From: Salinibacterium sp. dk2585
Lineage (GTDB): Bacteria; Actinomycetota; Actinomycetes; Actinomycetales; Microbacteriaceae
DNA length: 64,000 bases
Assembly: GCF_008001035.1 (NCBI RefSeq)
Contig: NZ_CP042856.1
Span: 1,488,001-1,552,000, forward strand
Reading direction: 5' to 3'
The first letter of the stretch is position 1; every line of letters begins with the position of its first letter. Below the pieces are notes generated by a model, which was given only the letters and a program-made list of their open reading frames with translations, made no database searches and was not told the DNA's origin. Below are positions 20,329-29,302 of this stretch, in pieces. Both the position numbers and the translations under genes were made by a program.

Positions 20329-21329
20329 CCGCCCCCACACTGACCCAGTCCACCGGCGCGCAGTACACGCGCATCTACAGCTACGGCGCCGCCCGCGGCG
20401 ACCTGGTCGTTCCGAACCAGGAACTCGTGGGGCCGATCGACTCGAGCGATGAGTGGATCCAGCAGCGCACCGGCATCATCACGCGCACCCGCGCATCCGT
20501 CGGCATCCTTGCCGTCGACATGGCGACGGATGCCGCGCGTGAGGCGATCGAGAAGTCGGGCGTTGCCCCGGAGCAGATCGACCTCGTCATCGTCGCGACG
20601 GTCAGCAACGTGCAGCAGACGCCGTCAATCGCCGCGGTCGTTGCGGACAGGGTGGGTGCGAACCCCGCCGCCGCCTACGACGCCAATGCCGCCTGCGCCG
20701 GGTTCAGCTACGCCGTTACACAGGCGGATGCCCTCATCCGCAGCGGCGCCGCCCACTATGCCCTCGTGATCGGTGCCGAGAAGCTCTCGGATGTTGTCGA
20801 CCCCACCGACCGTTCCATCTCCTTCCTGCTGGGTGATGGAGCGGGCGCCGTCGTGATCGGGCCGAGTGAGTTCCCCGGCATCGCCGCGCCCGTGTGGGGC
20901 TCAGACGGCTCCAAGGCCGCCGCGGTGGGCATGAACGCAACGCTCGTCGACTACCGCGATGGCGACGCCGCCTGGCCGACCCTGCGACAGGAGGGCCAGA
21001 CGGTGTTCCGCTGGGCCGTCTGGGACATGGCGAAGGTCGCGAAGCGCGCGATCGAGGCCGCCGGCATCACTCCGGATGACCTCTCGGCCTTCATCCCCCA
21101 TCAGGCAAACATGCGAATCATCGACGAGTTCGCGAAGCAGCTGAAGCTCCCCGAGACCGTCGTTATCGCTCGCGACATCGCGACGACCGGCAATACCTCT
21201 GCCGCCTCGATTCCGCTCGCGACCCACCGCCTATTGGAGGAGCACCCCGAACTGAGCGGCGGACTCGCCCTGCAGATCGGCTTCGGCGCTGGGCTCGTCT
21301 TCGGCGCCCAGGTCATCGTTCTGCCCTAA
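20325..21329 (+). CDS. fabH: 3-oxoacyl-ACP synthase III
   Basis: A 334-residue thiolase-fold condensing enzyme that starts fatty acid synthesis by joining an acyl-CoA primer to malonyl-ACP. The catalytic triad is present: Cys124 in NAACAGFSYAV, His in FIPHQANMRI, and Asn in TGNTSAAS. In actinobacteria this enzyme accepts branched primers and sets the iso/anteiso profile, known for the family and inferred here. The four-base overlap with fabD and the acpP gene 40 bp downstream indicate one operon. Confidence 0.96.
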   Translation: MTAPTLTQSTGAQYTRIYSYGAARGDLVVPNQELVGPIDSSDEWIQQRTGIITRTRASVGILAVDMATDAAREAIEKSGVAPEQIDLVIVATVSNVQQTPSIAAVVADRVGANPAAAYDANAACAGFSYAVTQADALIRSGAAHYALVIGAEKLSDVVDPTDRSISFLLGDGAGAVVIGPSEFPGIAAPVWGSDGSKAAAVGMNATLVDYRDGDAAWPTLRQEGQTVFRWAVWDMAKVAKRAIEAAGITPDDLSAFIPHQANMRIIDEFAKQLKLPETVVIARDIATTGNTSAASIPLATHRLLEEHPELSGGLALQIGFGAGLVFGAQVIVLP

Positions 21330-21369
21330 ACTTGCCCACGGTCATACGACACCCCCAAGGAGAAAACAC

Positions 21370-21618
21370 ATGGCACTGTCAACCGAAGAAGTTCTTGCCG
21401 GCCTCGCCGAGCTGATCAATGACGAGACCGGAATCGCAACCGACACGGTTGAGCTCGACAAGTCGTTCACCGACGACCTCGACATCGACTCCATCTCGAT
21501 GATGACCATCGTCGTCAACGCAGAAGAGAAGTTCGACGTGAAGATCCCGGACGACGAGGTCAAGAACCTGAAGACGGTCGGCGACGCCGTCACCTTCATC
21601 GTCGCCGCTCAGGGCTAG
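21370..21618 (+). CDS. acpP: Acyl carrier protein
   Basis: An 82-residue acidic helical protein that carries growing acyl chains on a phosphopantetheine arm. The attachment serine is Ser41 in DLDIDSISMM. Length and acidic composition are those of type II ACPs. The start is preceded by AAGGAGAAAACAC, a strong ribosome binding site fitting its high expression. It lies between fabH and fabF in the fab operon. Confidence 0.97.
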   Translation: MALSTEEVLAGLAELINDETGIATDTVELDKSFTDDLDIDSISMMTIVVNAEEKFDVKIPDDEVKNLKTVGDAVTFIVAAQG

Positions 21619-21746
21619 AACAGCCACACGCTGCTCACTGTGCGGGGTCGATCCGGAACCTCGGGTCGACCCCGCTGAAGTGCTCGCACCGCAGCCATCG
21701 ATCGCGCAGGGTGCGCGGTCACCTGTTTTCGACAGAGAGATTCGCT

Positions 21747-22982
21747 ATGACCAAGAAGATCGTTGTCACCGGCCTCGGCACCACCTCGCCCCTCGGCGGG
21801 AACGTGGCCGACACCTGGCGGGCACTCCTCGCTGGTGAGTCCGGCGTCCGCCCCCTCGAGCAGGAGTGGGTCGCGAAGTATGAACTCCCCGTGACCTTCG
21901 CGGGACAGGCGAAGGTGCCTGCCGCTGAAGTGCTCGAACGCGTCGAGACCAAGCGCCTCGACCCCAGCAGCCAGTTCGCGCTCATTGCCGCACGCGAGGC
22001 GTGGGCCGACGCGGGCGCTCCCGAGATCGATCCCGAGCGCATCCTCGTCGACTTCGCCACCGGCATCGGTGGTGTGTGGACACTGCTCGACGCTTGGGAC
22101 ACGCTTCGTGAGAAGGGCCCGCGTCGCGTGCTCCCCATGACCGTGCCGATGCTCATGCCCAACAGCGCAGCAGCAGCCATCAGCATGGACCTCTCCGCGC
22201 GCGGCGGCGCCCGCACCGTCGTCTCGGCGTGCGCATCCGGCACCGAGTCGATCGTGAACGCCTATGAGCACCTGCAGCTCGGTATCGCCGACATCGTCAT
22301 CGCGGGTGGCACGGAGGCAGCGACGCATCCGCTGCCCATCGCCGCATTCGCATCCATGCAGGCCCTCTCAAAGCGCAATGACGACCCACAGGCGGCCTCG
22401 CGCCCCTACGACGTGGCACGCGATGGTTTCGTGCTCGGCGAGGGCGCCGGCGCGATCGTGCTGGAGACCGAGGAGCACGCGCTGGCACGCGGTGCCCGCA
22501 TCTACGCGGAACTCGCGGGCGGTGCGGTCACGAGCGACTCCCACCACATCACGGCGCCTGACCCCATGGGTTCCGGCGCGGCCCGAGCCGTGGCCACCGC
22601 ACTCGAGCAGGCTGGCGCGACCCCCGACGACGTCGACCACATCAACGCGCATGCAACGAGCACGCCGGTCGGCGACGTCGCCGAGTACAACGCGCTGCTG
22701 CGCATCTTCGGCGACCGCACCGGGAGTATCCCGGTCTCGGCCACGAAGGCATCGACGGGCCACCTGCTCGGCGGCACTGGGGCTCTCGAGGCGATCTTCA
22801 CGATCCTTGCGATCCACGAGCGCACGGCGCCCCCGACCATCAATCTCACGGAGCAGGACCCCGAGATTCCGCTCGACGTCGTGACCTCGCCCCGTGACCT
22901 GGGTGAGGGACCGCTGCTCGCGATCAGCAACTCCTTCGGCTTCGGCGGGCACAACGCCGTCGCCGCGTTCCGCAGCGCCTAG
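21747..22982 (+). CDS. fabF: 3-oxoacyl-ACP synthase II
   Basis: A 411-residue thiolase-fold elongating enzyme. The active Cys162 lies in VSACASGTESI; the two histidines of the KAS II triad are in NAHATSTPVGD and STGHLLGG, and the C-terminal NSFGFGGHNA is typical. I chose the ATG at 21747 (MTKKIVVTGLG) preceded by AGAGAG; upstream in-frame sequence has no homology character. It ends the fab operon after a 128-bp gap from acpP and is followed 11 bp later by a glycosyltransferase gene. Confidence 0.96.
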   Translation: MTKKIVVTGLGTTSPLGGNVADTWRALLAGESGVRPLEQEWVAKYELPVTFAGQAKVPAAEVLERVETKRLDPSSQFALIAAREAWADAGAPEIDPERILVDFATGIGGVWTLLDAWDTLREKGPRRVLPMTVPMLMPNSAAAAISMDLSARGGARTVVSACASGTESIVNAYEHLQLGIADIVIAGGTEAATHPLPIAAFASMQALSKRNDDPQAASRPYDVARDGFVLGEGAGAIVLETEEHALARGARIYAELAGGAVTSDSHHITAPDPMGSGAARAVATALEQAGATPDDVDHINAHATSTPVGDVAEYNALLRIFGDRTGSIPVSATKASTGHLLGGTGALEAIFTILAIHERTAPPTINLTEQDPEIPLDVVTSPRDLGEGPLLAISNSFGFGGHNAVAAFRSA

Positions 22983-22993
22983 GCATCCGCGGG

Positions 22994-24181
22994 ATGCGCA
23001 TCGCGATCGTTAGCGACTACCTCCTCGACTATGTCGGCGGCGCCCAGACGTCGATGCTGCAACAGCGCAAGGCACTGCAGGACGCGGGGCACGAGGTGCT
23101 CCTCGTCTCAGCCAAGCGGATGCGAGGGGCACGCCTCCAGGCAGACGGTGACGAGTTGCATGTGCGCCCGGATTTCGTGCTGCCTGCGCTGCTGCTGCCC
23201 GTTGTGCCGAACACTGCGCGCCTGCGGTCGATGCTGCGGCAGGTGTTCGAGCGCCAGCGCGTCGAGGTCGTTCACGTGCAGACGGAGTTCGCGCTCGCGC
23301 ACGCTGCGGCGGACGTCGCACGCGAGATGGGCATCCCCCTCGTGCACACCGTGCACACCTTCTACTGGGCGAGCGAGGGTCGCTGGCACGTGCCACTCGC
23401 GCCCCTCGTGCGCACGCTGCTCGAACGCTTCACCGGCACGCGTATCCCCCGGCTTTCCCTCAGCCAGCGAGGCGGCTTCGACGACCTGCTGCGCAACCTG
23501 ACACTCGCGGTGGCGCTGCGAGCCGACACCGTCGTGTCGCCCTCGGCGCACCAGGCGCGCGACCTACAGGATGCCGGCGTGGAGGCACCCGTCGAGGTGG
23601 TGCCGAACCCCATCGCGACCTCCGGTCGCCTTTCTGTGCCGCTGTCAGAGGAGGCGGCAGCGCATCCGTCGTTCCTTTGGGTGGCTCGCTGCGAGGCCGT
23701 CAAACGGCCCCTTGTCTTCGCGGAGGCGGCAGTCGCCGCCCTGCAGGCCACCCCGGGGGCATTCTCGGTCGACTTCGTCGGTGACGGCAGCGAACTCGCG
23801 GCGTTGCGCAGGGTGGTCGCCGACCGCCCCGAGATCCGGGTGCACGGCAACCTGCCACACGAGCGCGTGCTCCAGATGATGGACGAGTCGGCCATGGTGG
23901 TGCTCACCTCGCTCGGCTTCGACAACCAGCCAATGACCATCGCCGAGGCCGTGAGTCGGCAGCGCGGCGTGTTGTACTGCGACCCGAAGCTCCGAGAGGG
24001 GCTTGAGAGCTCCGGCTATCTCTCGGAGACTCCGGATGCCGAGGGGCTTGCGACCGCCCTCACCGCCCTGTCGCGCGACCCTCAGCGCGTGCTTGAGCTC
24101 TCGCGCGGTGCTGTGCGGGACCGGGAGCTCTTCGACCCGGCCCACTACGTGGAGCGTATGCTCGCGATCTACGCCGCCTGA
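22994..24181 (+). CDS. Glycosyltransferase, GT4-like (GT-B fold)
   Basis: A 395-residue cytoplasmic glycosyltransferase. The N-terminal domain begins MRIAIVSDYLLDYVGGAQ, with the acceptor-side loop HTVHTFYW; the C-terminal nucleotide-sugar domain contains VEVVPNPI and a late acidic block (FDNQPMTIAEAVSR) in the place of the EX7E motif. The family transfers sugar from UDP- or GDP-activated donors, often to lipid carriers in the cell envelope. It starts 11 bp after fabF and is probably read through from the fab operon, which would fit a role in glycolipid or lipoglycan synthesis; the exact acceptor is not known. Confidence 0.85.
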   Translation: MRIAIVSDYLLDYVGGAQTSMLQQRKALQDAGHEVLLVSAKRMRGARLQADGDELHVRPDFVLPALLLPVVPNTARLRSMLRQVFERQRVEVVHVQTEFALAHAAADVAREMGIPLVHTVHTFYWASEGRWHVPLAPLVRTLLERFTGTRIPRLSLSQRGGFDDLLRNLTLAVALRADTVVSPSAHQARDLQDAGVEAPVEVVPNPIATSGRLSVPLSEEAAAHPSFLWVARCEAVKRPLVFAEAAVAALQATPGAFSVDFVGDGSELAALRRVVADRPEIRVHGNLPHERVLQMMDESAMVVLTSLGFDNQPMTIAEAVSRQRGVLYCDPKLREGLESSGYLSETPDAEGLATALTALSRDPQRVLELSRGAVRDRELFDPAHYVERMLAIYAA

Positions 24182-24211
24182 GCTGTTCGGAGAGGGGCTC
24201 AGCCAATTCGC

Positions 24212-24715
24212 TCAGCCGACTTTGTGCAGCCACACGACCTGGTTGGAGTCGCTCGCGTGGCGGAAGGCCTCGAGTTCGTCGTCCCACGCCTGGCCGAGCG
24301 CGAGTCGCAGTTCGCGGTGCAGCTCGAAGGCGTCGGAGCCAGCGACCTCCATCGCGTAGCGGATGCGGTCCTCGGGGATGACGACATTGCCAGCCGTATC
24401 GGTCTGGGCGAAGAAGATCCCGAGGTCGGGAGTGTGTAGCCACCGTCCGCCGTCGCTGCCGGGAGTCGGATCCTCGGTGACCTCGTAGCGGAGGTGTTCC
24501 CACCCGCGAAGGGCGGATGCGAGCGCAGCGCCTGTGCCCTGCTCGCCCTCCCAGTAGAACTCGGTGCGGAGCGCGCCTTTCAGCACGGGCTGTTCGGCCC
24601 AGTCAAAGCTGACGGCGCGATCAAGAGCGCGACCTGCGGCCCATTCGATATGCGGGGCAAGCGCGCGAGGAGCGGAGTGCACAAAAAGCACCCCGCGTGC
24701 AGTTGCTGCAGCCAC
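24212..24715 (-). CDS. DUF3145 family protein
   Basis: A 167-residue protein of DUF3145, a family conserved across actinobacteria and of unknown function. Typical blocks are ARGVLFVHSAPRALAPHIEW, LRTEFYWEGEQGTG, LRYEVTEDPTPGSDGGRW and GQAWDDELEAFRHA. No signal peptide or membrane helix is visible, so it is cytoplasmic. It opens with GTG at 24715 behind GGAGAG. It is monocistronic and convergent with the glycosyltransferase. Its presence is one of the actinobacterial markers in the window. Confidence 0.9.
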   Translation of the reverse strand: MAAATARGVLFVHSAPRALAPHIEWAAGRALDRAVSFDWAEQPVLKGALRTEFYWEGEQGTGAALASALRGWEHLRYEVTEDPTPGSDGGRWLHTPDLGIFFAQTDTAGNVVIPEDRIRYAMEVAGSDAFELHRELRLALGQAWDDELEAFRHASDSNQVVWLHKVG

Positions 24716-24901
24716 AATCTCTCCATTCCCTTTGGTGCGACTTCCCCATCGACCACTGGAATGCAGGCTGCGTGCAGCGAGAATCTTCAGTTATGGCGCG
24801 AACGCCTCCTAGAAGTATGCCGGAACATGGGGACTAATGACAAGCCTGTCATTCGCTATCCGAAATCGACTCGCGGACGCTTGCCCGCTCTCGCCGCCGG
24901 T

Positions 24902-26551
24902 TCACTTCGCCTCGGCGTAGCTCTTCACGATCGCAACCGAGAGGGGGAAGCGAATGGGTAACTCCCCGAAGAGCAGCCTGCCTGCCTCAGATGCCGCCTC
25001 CGCTACGGCCCGAGACACCTCATCGGCCAGTGCATCCGGGGCGTCAATGACGAGCTCGTCGTGGAGGAAGAACACGAGGCGGGGACCATTGGCCGAGGCA
25101 TCGAGCGCGTGGAGGCGCTGTCGCAGCGCCGCCATCCAGCACAACGCCCATTCCGCGGCCGTGCCCTGCACGACGAAGTTGCGAGTGAATCGACCCCAGG
25201 AGCGCGCGGCCGAGCGGGCTCGCTCCTGCACAGCGCCTGCCACACCCTCAGCACTCGCGAGCGACTGCAGCTCGCGCCACTCTTCACCGGGCAGCGGTGA
25301 ACCGCGCCCCAGCAGCGTCGAGACTCGCTCTCCCCGTTCCCCCGCGCGTGCCGCCGCCTCGACGAGCGCGATCGCCCGGGGATAGGCGCGGGCGAGCGAG
25401 GGCATGAGCCTCCCGCTCTCGCCCTGTGTCGCGCCATACATCGCGCCAAGCATGGCCAGCTTCGCCTGTTGCCTCGTCGCGACGGCGCCTCGCTCGACGA
25501 TGCCCGCGTAGAGATCGCCTTGCGCGCCGGCCTCGACCATGCCGCGATCCCTCGCCATGGCAGCGAGGATGCGCGGTTCGAGTTGAGCGGCATCCGCCAC
25601 AACCAAGACGCGCCCGTGGTCGGACAGAACAGCACCCCGCACCTGCTTCGGCAGTTGCAGGGCTCCCCCGCCGCCGCGGCTGGCCCAGCGCCCCGTCACG
25701 ACGCCGCCGGGCACATAGTCCGGGTGAAACCGACCCTCGCGCACGTTACTGTCGAGCCAGTGCCATCCGTTCGCGCTGTGAAGCCTCGCGAGCGACTTGT
25801 ACTGGAGCAGAAAAGGCACGACCGGATGCTCGACGCGCTGCAACTCCCACTTGCTGGTGGACTCGACCTGCAGCCCGGCACGTCGCAGCGCCTTCAGCAC
25901 GGCCGCCGCGGAGTCCGGGTTCAGATCGGGCGCACCAAGGGCGGCACGGATGTCGCGGGCAAGCGCCTCCATGCGCGCCGGCCGCTCGCCGGTCCTGGGC
26001 CGCGGGCCGAGTTCGCGCACCAGCAGCTCCTCGTGCACGTCAGCGCGCCACGGCAGCCCGACGTGCCGAATCTCCGCCGCAACGAGAGCACCGGCCGATT
26101 CGGCGGAAAGCAGAAGGCCGAGCGCCTTGGGCGTGGCTCGACGCTGGCGCGAGAACTCCTCCACGGGATCGACGCCGGGAAGGCCGTGGACGGGCTCCAA
26201 TTCGAACAGCGCATCGGCGGCACGCTGTGTCGGCCCGTCGCCGGGCGGCTCGTCAAGCGGGTCGTGCGGGGCGGTCGCGACATCCGTTGTCTCCGTGTGT
26301 GGCGAACTGCGGAGGATGGCGCGGCTCAGGCGCAGGTCGACGCAGCGCTCCACGCGCACACCCGCGTCGAGCAACGACGGATACCAGCGGTCGGTGTCGT
26401 CCCAGACCCACCGCGGTCGATCATGCTTTCGCCGCGCCACCTCGGACGCGAAGGCACTCGTGGGCACGTCGCTCGACTCTCGCGGCGTGCCCGCGTCGTC
26501 CACCGTCGTGAGCCGCACTCCCGAAGGGATGGAACTCGCGACGATGTGCAC
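24902..26551 (-). CDS. Family A DNA polymerase-like protein (3'-5' exonuclease/polymerase, PolA-related)
   Basis: A 549-residue protein with the polymerase motifs of family A: motif A VADAAQLEPRILAAMA, motif B RQQAKLAMLGAMYGATQG and motif C FFLHDELVID. The N-terminal 190 residues correspond to a short, degenerate exonuclease domain; the 5'-3' nuclease of DNA polymerase I is absent. Actinobacteria commonly carry this reduced paralogue in addition to PolA; its role is thought to be in repair, but it is little studied. The start (GTG at 26551) is weakly supported. It lies downstream of a DUF1684 gene on the same strand. Confidence 0.85.
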   Translation of the reverse strand: MHIVASSIPSGVRLTTVDDAGTPRESSDVPTSAFASEVARRKHDRPRWVWDDTDRWYPSLLDAGVRVERCVDLRLSRAILRSSPHTETTDVATAPHDPLDEPPGDGPTQRAADALFELEPVHGLPGVDPVEEFSRQRRATPKALGLLLSAESAGALVAAEIRHVGLPWRADVHEELLVRELGPRPRTGERPARMEALARDIRAALGAPDLNPDSAAAVLKALRRAGLQVESTSKWELQRVEHPVVPFLLQYKSLARLHSANGWHWLDSNVREGRFHPDYVPGGVVTGRWASRGGGGALQLPKQVRGAVLSDHGRVLVVADAAQLEPRILAAMARDRGMVEAGAQGDLYAGIVERGAVATRQQAKLAMLGAMYGATQGESGRLMPSLARAYPRAIALVEAAARAGERGERVSTLLGRGSPLPGEEWRELQSLASAEGVAGAVQERARSAARSWGRFTRNFVVQGTAAEWALCWMAALRQRLHALDASANGPRLVFFLHDELVIDAPDALADEVSRAVAEAASEAGRLLFGELPIRFPLSVAIVKSYAEAK

Positions 26552-26607
26552 CAGCCAAGTCTGGCGTATGCCACCGACAGCCGCCCCCGCGCTACGCGCG
26601 GACCTCC

Positions 26608-27426
26608 CTAGTGGAGGAGCGAGCCGTCCTTCGCGAGGACATTCTTCTCGCCCGCCTCGATCGGCACAGCGAAACGGTTCTGCTTCGGCGGCATGGGGCA
26701 GTTGAAGGCGTAGGAGAAGGCGCAGGGGGGAAGCACGGCGAGGTTGAAGTCGAGCGTGATCGTGCCATCGGGGTTGGGCGCCACGAAGAGGAATCGTCCG
26801 ACACTGTAGGTGCTCTCACCGTTCGTGGCGTCGGCGAAGACGAGTTGGAGCGCACGCCCCGACTTGAATGCGGCCAGGTTGTACTCCGTGCCGTCCTTCT
26901 CGAAGGAGATCTCGCCCGGGATCACCATCTCGCGCGTCTTGCCGTCATCCTTGAGGTGTTCGAAGCCGAGGGTCGTGCCCTCCGGGTTCTCGCGGAAGGT
27001 GCCCGTGATGACCCAGTCGGGGTTGTACGGGAAGGCATCGATCGTGCCGAAGTTCTGGATCGCCGCGGAGTTGGCGTCCCACACGCGCAGCGCATAGCCA
27101 CCGTCCACCGCGATCACGAAGCCGCTCACCGTGTCGCTGAAGCTGATCGAGGACGGCGAGTCAGAGTCCTTGCCGCGCACGGTGACCGAGCCGTCGACAA
27201 GATCACCATCGACGAGGATGCCATCGGCAGCGGTGGCCGTGAGCTGCACGCCCGATCCACCCTCATCGAGCGGTGCCCAAGTACCGGGTACACCCCAAAC
27301 GGTCTGTGCGGAGTCGATGAGCTGCGTCGTCGTGAGCGCCAGGCTGCCCTGGGGCGTGATGACCGATTCATCGCGACGGCGACGGAACGTGGCAAGACGG
27401 GCTTCGGGTGTCATGGTGTCGGTCAT
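26608..27426 (-). CDS. DUF1684 family protein
   Basis: A 272-residue protein of DUF1684. The characteristic C-terminal block is DFNLAVLPPCAFSYAFNCPM followed by PPKQNRFAVPIEAGEK. The N-terminal part holds RLATFRRRRDESVITPQGSL, as in relatives. The family is cytoplasmic and without established function. I chose the ATG at 27426 (MTDTMTPEARLATF) with AGAGGA upstream; an earlier in-frame start would run into the cold shock gene's terminator. It is likely co-transcribed with the polymerase gene downstream. Confidence 0.9.
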   Translation of the reverse strand: MTDTMTPEARLATFRRRRDESVITPQGSLALTTTQLIDSAQTVWGVPGTWAPLDEGGSGVQLTATAADGILVDGDLVDGSVTVRGKDSDSPSSISFSDTVSGFVIAVDGGYALRVWDANSAAIQNFGTIDAFPYNPDWVITGTFRENPEGTTLGFEHLKDDGKTREMVIPGEISFEKDGTEYNLAAFKSGRALQLVFADATNGESTYSVGRFLFVAPNPDGTITLDFNLAVLPPCAFSYAFNCPMPPKQNRFAVPIEAGEKNVLAKDGSLLH

Positions 27427-27497
27427 AGGTCCATCCTCTCGGCTGACACAGGATGCAACGCGGACGTGGGCCGCGTGTTCCATCGGGACACAAAAAA

Positions 27498-27527
27498 GTC
27501 GGCCCCCGCCGAGTGGCGGGGGCCGAC
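27498..27527 (-). terminator. Rho-independent terminator of the cold shock gene
   Basis: GTCGGCCCCCGCC (27498-27510) and GGCGGGGGCCGAC (27515-27527) form a perfect 13-bp stem with a 4-base loop. On the minus strand it is followed by a run of T. It lies 48 bp downstream of the cold shock gene's stop. Confidence 0.92.
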
Positions 27528-27574
27528 AAAGTCTCACGTGATGCGTCGCACGATGGCGATGCGATCAGTCAAAC

Positions 27575-27778
27575 TCAGAGGGGGCGGATGTTCTCCGCCT
27601 GCGGGCCCTTGGGGCCCTGGGCGAGGTCGAACTCGACCCGCTGGTTCTCGTCGAGCGAGCGGTAGCCGCTCGTCGAGATCGCCGAGTAGTGTGCGAACAC
27701 ATCGGGGCTGCCGTCTTCGGGGGCGATGAAGCCGAATCCCTTTTCAGCGTTAAACCACTTAACGGTTCCTGTTGCCAT
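27575..27778 (-). CDS. Cold shock protein (CspA family)
   Basis: A 67-residue OB-fold single-stranded nucleic acid chaperone. The RNP-1 motif is KGFGFIAP and RNP-2-like VFAHYSAI; the opening [18 protein letters not shown] is typical. I chose the ATG at 27778 because GGAGAAG lies 6-12 bases upstream; an in-frame extension to 27829 has no family counterpart. The gene has its own strong terminator. The upstream 180 bp carry an AT-richer stretch typical of an untranslated leader for this family. Confidence 0.95.
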   Translation of the reverse strand: MATGTVKWFNAEKGFGFIAPEDGSPDVFAHYSAISTSGYRSLDENQRVEFDLAQGPKGPQAENIRPL

Positions 27779-28026
27779 TTTTTCTTCTCCTTCAGGAGCT
27801 CTTCGCGTGACTCCGACCTCCGGAGTCACTCGTCGCGGTGATCATCGTCCGCTCCCGAAAGAAACCCGTGCCGGCCTGTGAGGGCCAGAACGGTCAATCA
27901 AGATCTGCGAGGTACTGCAACTGCTATCTCCGACCCTAGTGCACAGCGCTCGGAACGCAATAGGTATTCGCATGCATTGACCTCAGGTTCACAGGCTCGA
28001 CCTTCCGCGTGCAGCCCGGGGAGAGG

Positions 28027-29238
28027 TCAGGGAGAGGCGCTCGCTGTGCGCTCATGCCGCGGCATCCGCAGTCCGAACAGCGAGGCCCCAAGCAACAGCA
28101 CCGCCGCAGATGCGAAGGCCGCCGGGTAGGACACCGCGTCGAGCAGCGCCCCGGCGACGAGGGGGCCGACGATCGCACCGGCATCCGAGAATGCGGAGAA
28201 GACGGCGACCGGGCGAGCATTGCGCGGGCCGGCCGCGTCACCGAGCGCGGCGGCTGGCGCGGTGCCCATGAAGGCGGCGACCACACCGTAGGCACACAGG
28301 AGCACGATCAGCAGCGGCAGGCTTCGCACGAACGGGATCGCCATCATGAGCACGGCAGCCGCTGCGAAGGCACCGATGATCGCCGGGCGACGACCCACCC
28401 TGTCGACAAAGCGCCCAGCTGGCCCGAGGGCAATCGCCTGCACGACGGCCGCGATCGCGAAGGCAACGCCCGTCCACACGGCGGTCTCGTGGAGCAGCTC
28501 CACGACGAGGACCGGGATGAGGGCGCTGCGGACGCCCATCGATCCCCACCCCTGCGCGAAGTTCGCGAGGCACGCCGCGATGAAACGAGAATCCCGCACG
28601 ACCTGACGCATTGGGATGCGCGCGGCAGCATCAGCGGATGGCCTGGCATCCACTCGACTCAGCAGGAGCAAGCCAACAAGGCCGGCGATCACGAGCGTTG
28701 CCGAGTAGAAGAAGAACGGCGCGCGCAGGGAGATGACCGCGAGGATGCCGCCGATGCCGGGACCCGCCATGCCACCGATGAGGAAGCCCGACTGGTAGAA
28801 GCCGACAGCGCGTCCGCGCCGTTCAGGGGCAGTCGTAGCGAGCAGCAGGGTCATCGCCGAGACGGAGAACATCGCCGAGCCAATGCCGCCGGCCCCCCTC
28901 AGCAGGAGTACCTGCGGGTAGTTCGCCGCGAGGCCCACCAGGCCGCTGGAGATTGCGACGATACCGATGCCGATTGCGAGGATGGTGCGCTCGCCGCCGC
29001 GGTCGACGAGGCGGCCCACGAAAGGAGTCGCGATGAGTCGCATGAGCGCGAACGCCGACACGACCGCACCGACCTCGAGGAACCCGACGTCAAAACTCCG
29101 CACATACACGGGGAGCACGGGGATCACGACGCCGAAACCGAGCATCACGAAGAATGCAATGACGCCCAGAATGATCACGTCGCGTTCGAGTCGCTCGCCC
29201 TTCGGCGGAAAGAACCGGGAGAGAAGGGCGTTCATCAC
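28027..29238 (-). CDS. MFS transporter
   Basis: A 403-residue membrane protein with 12 hydrophobic segments in two halves. The MFS motif A is present as GRLVDRGGERT after the second helix and repeated as GRFVDRVGRRP in the second half. The order suits drug/metabolite antiporters of the DHA1 type; the substrate cannot be read. The first in-frame Met is at 29238. It is divergent from the alpha/beta hydrolase gene at 29303, sharing a 64-bp promoter region. Confidence 0.88.
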   Translation of the reverse strand: MMNALLSRFFPPKGERLERDVIILGVIAFFVMLGFGVVIPVLPVYVRSFDVGFLEVGAVVSAFALMRLIATPFVGRLVDRGGERTILAIGIGIVAISSGLVGLAANYPQVLLLRGAGGIGSAMFSVSAMTLLLATTAPERRGRAVGFYQSGFLIGGMAGPGIGGILAVISLRAPFFFYSATLVIAGLVGLLLLSRVDARPSADAAARIPMRQVVRDSRFIAACLANFAQGWGSMGVRSALIPVLVVELLHETAVWTGVAFAIAAVVQAIALGPAGRFVDRVGRRPAIIGAFAAAAVLMMAIPFVRSLPLLIVLLCAYGVVAAFMGTAPAAALGDAAGPRNARPVAVFSAFSDAGAIVGPLVAGALLDAVSYPAAFASAAVLLLGASLFGLRMPRHERTASASP

Positions 29239-29302
29239 GCATCAAGCCTAGGACGGGAGCCTGCGGGCACGGCACGGGGTGTGCGCTCGATATCCTCTCG
29301 AC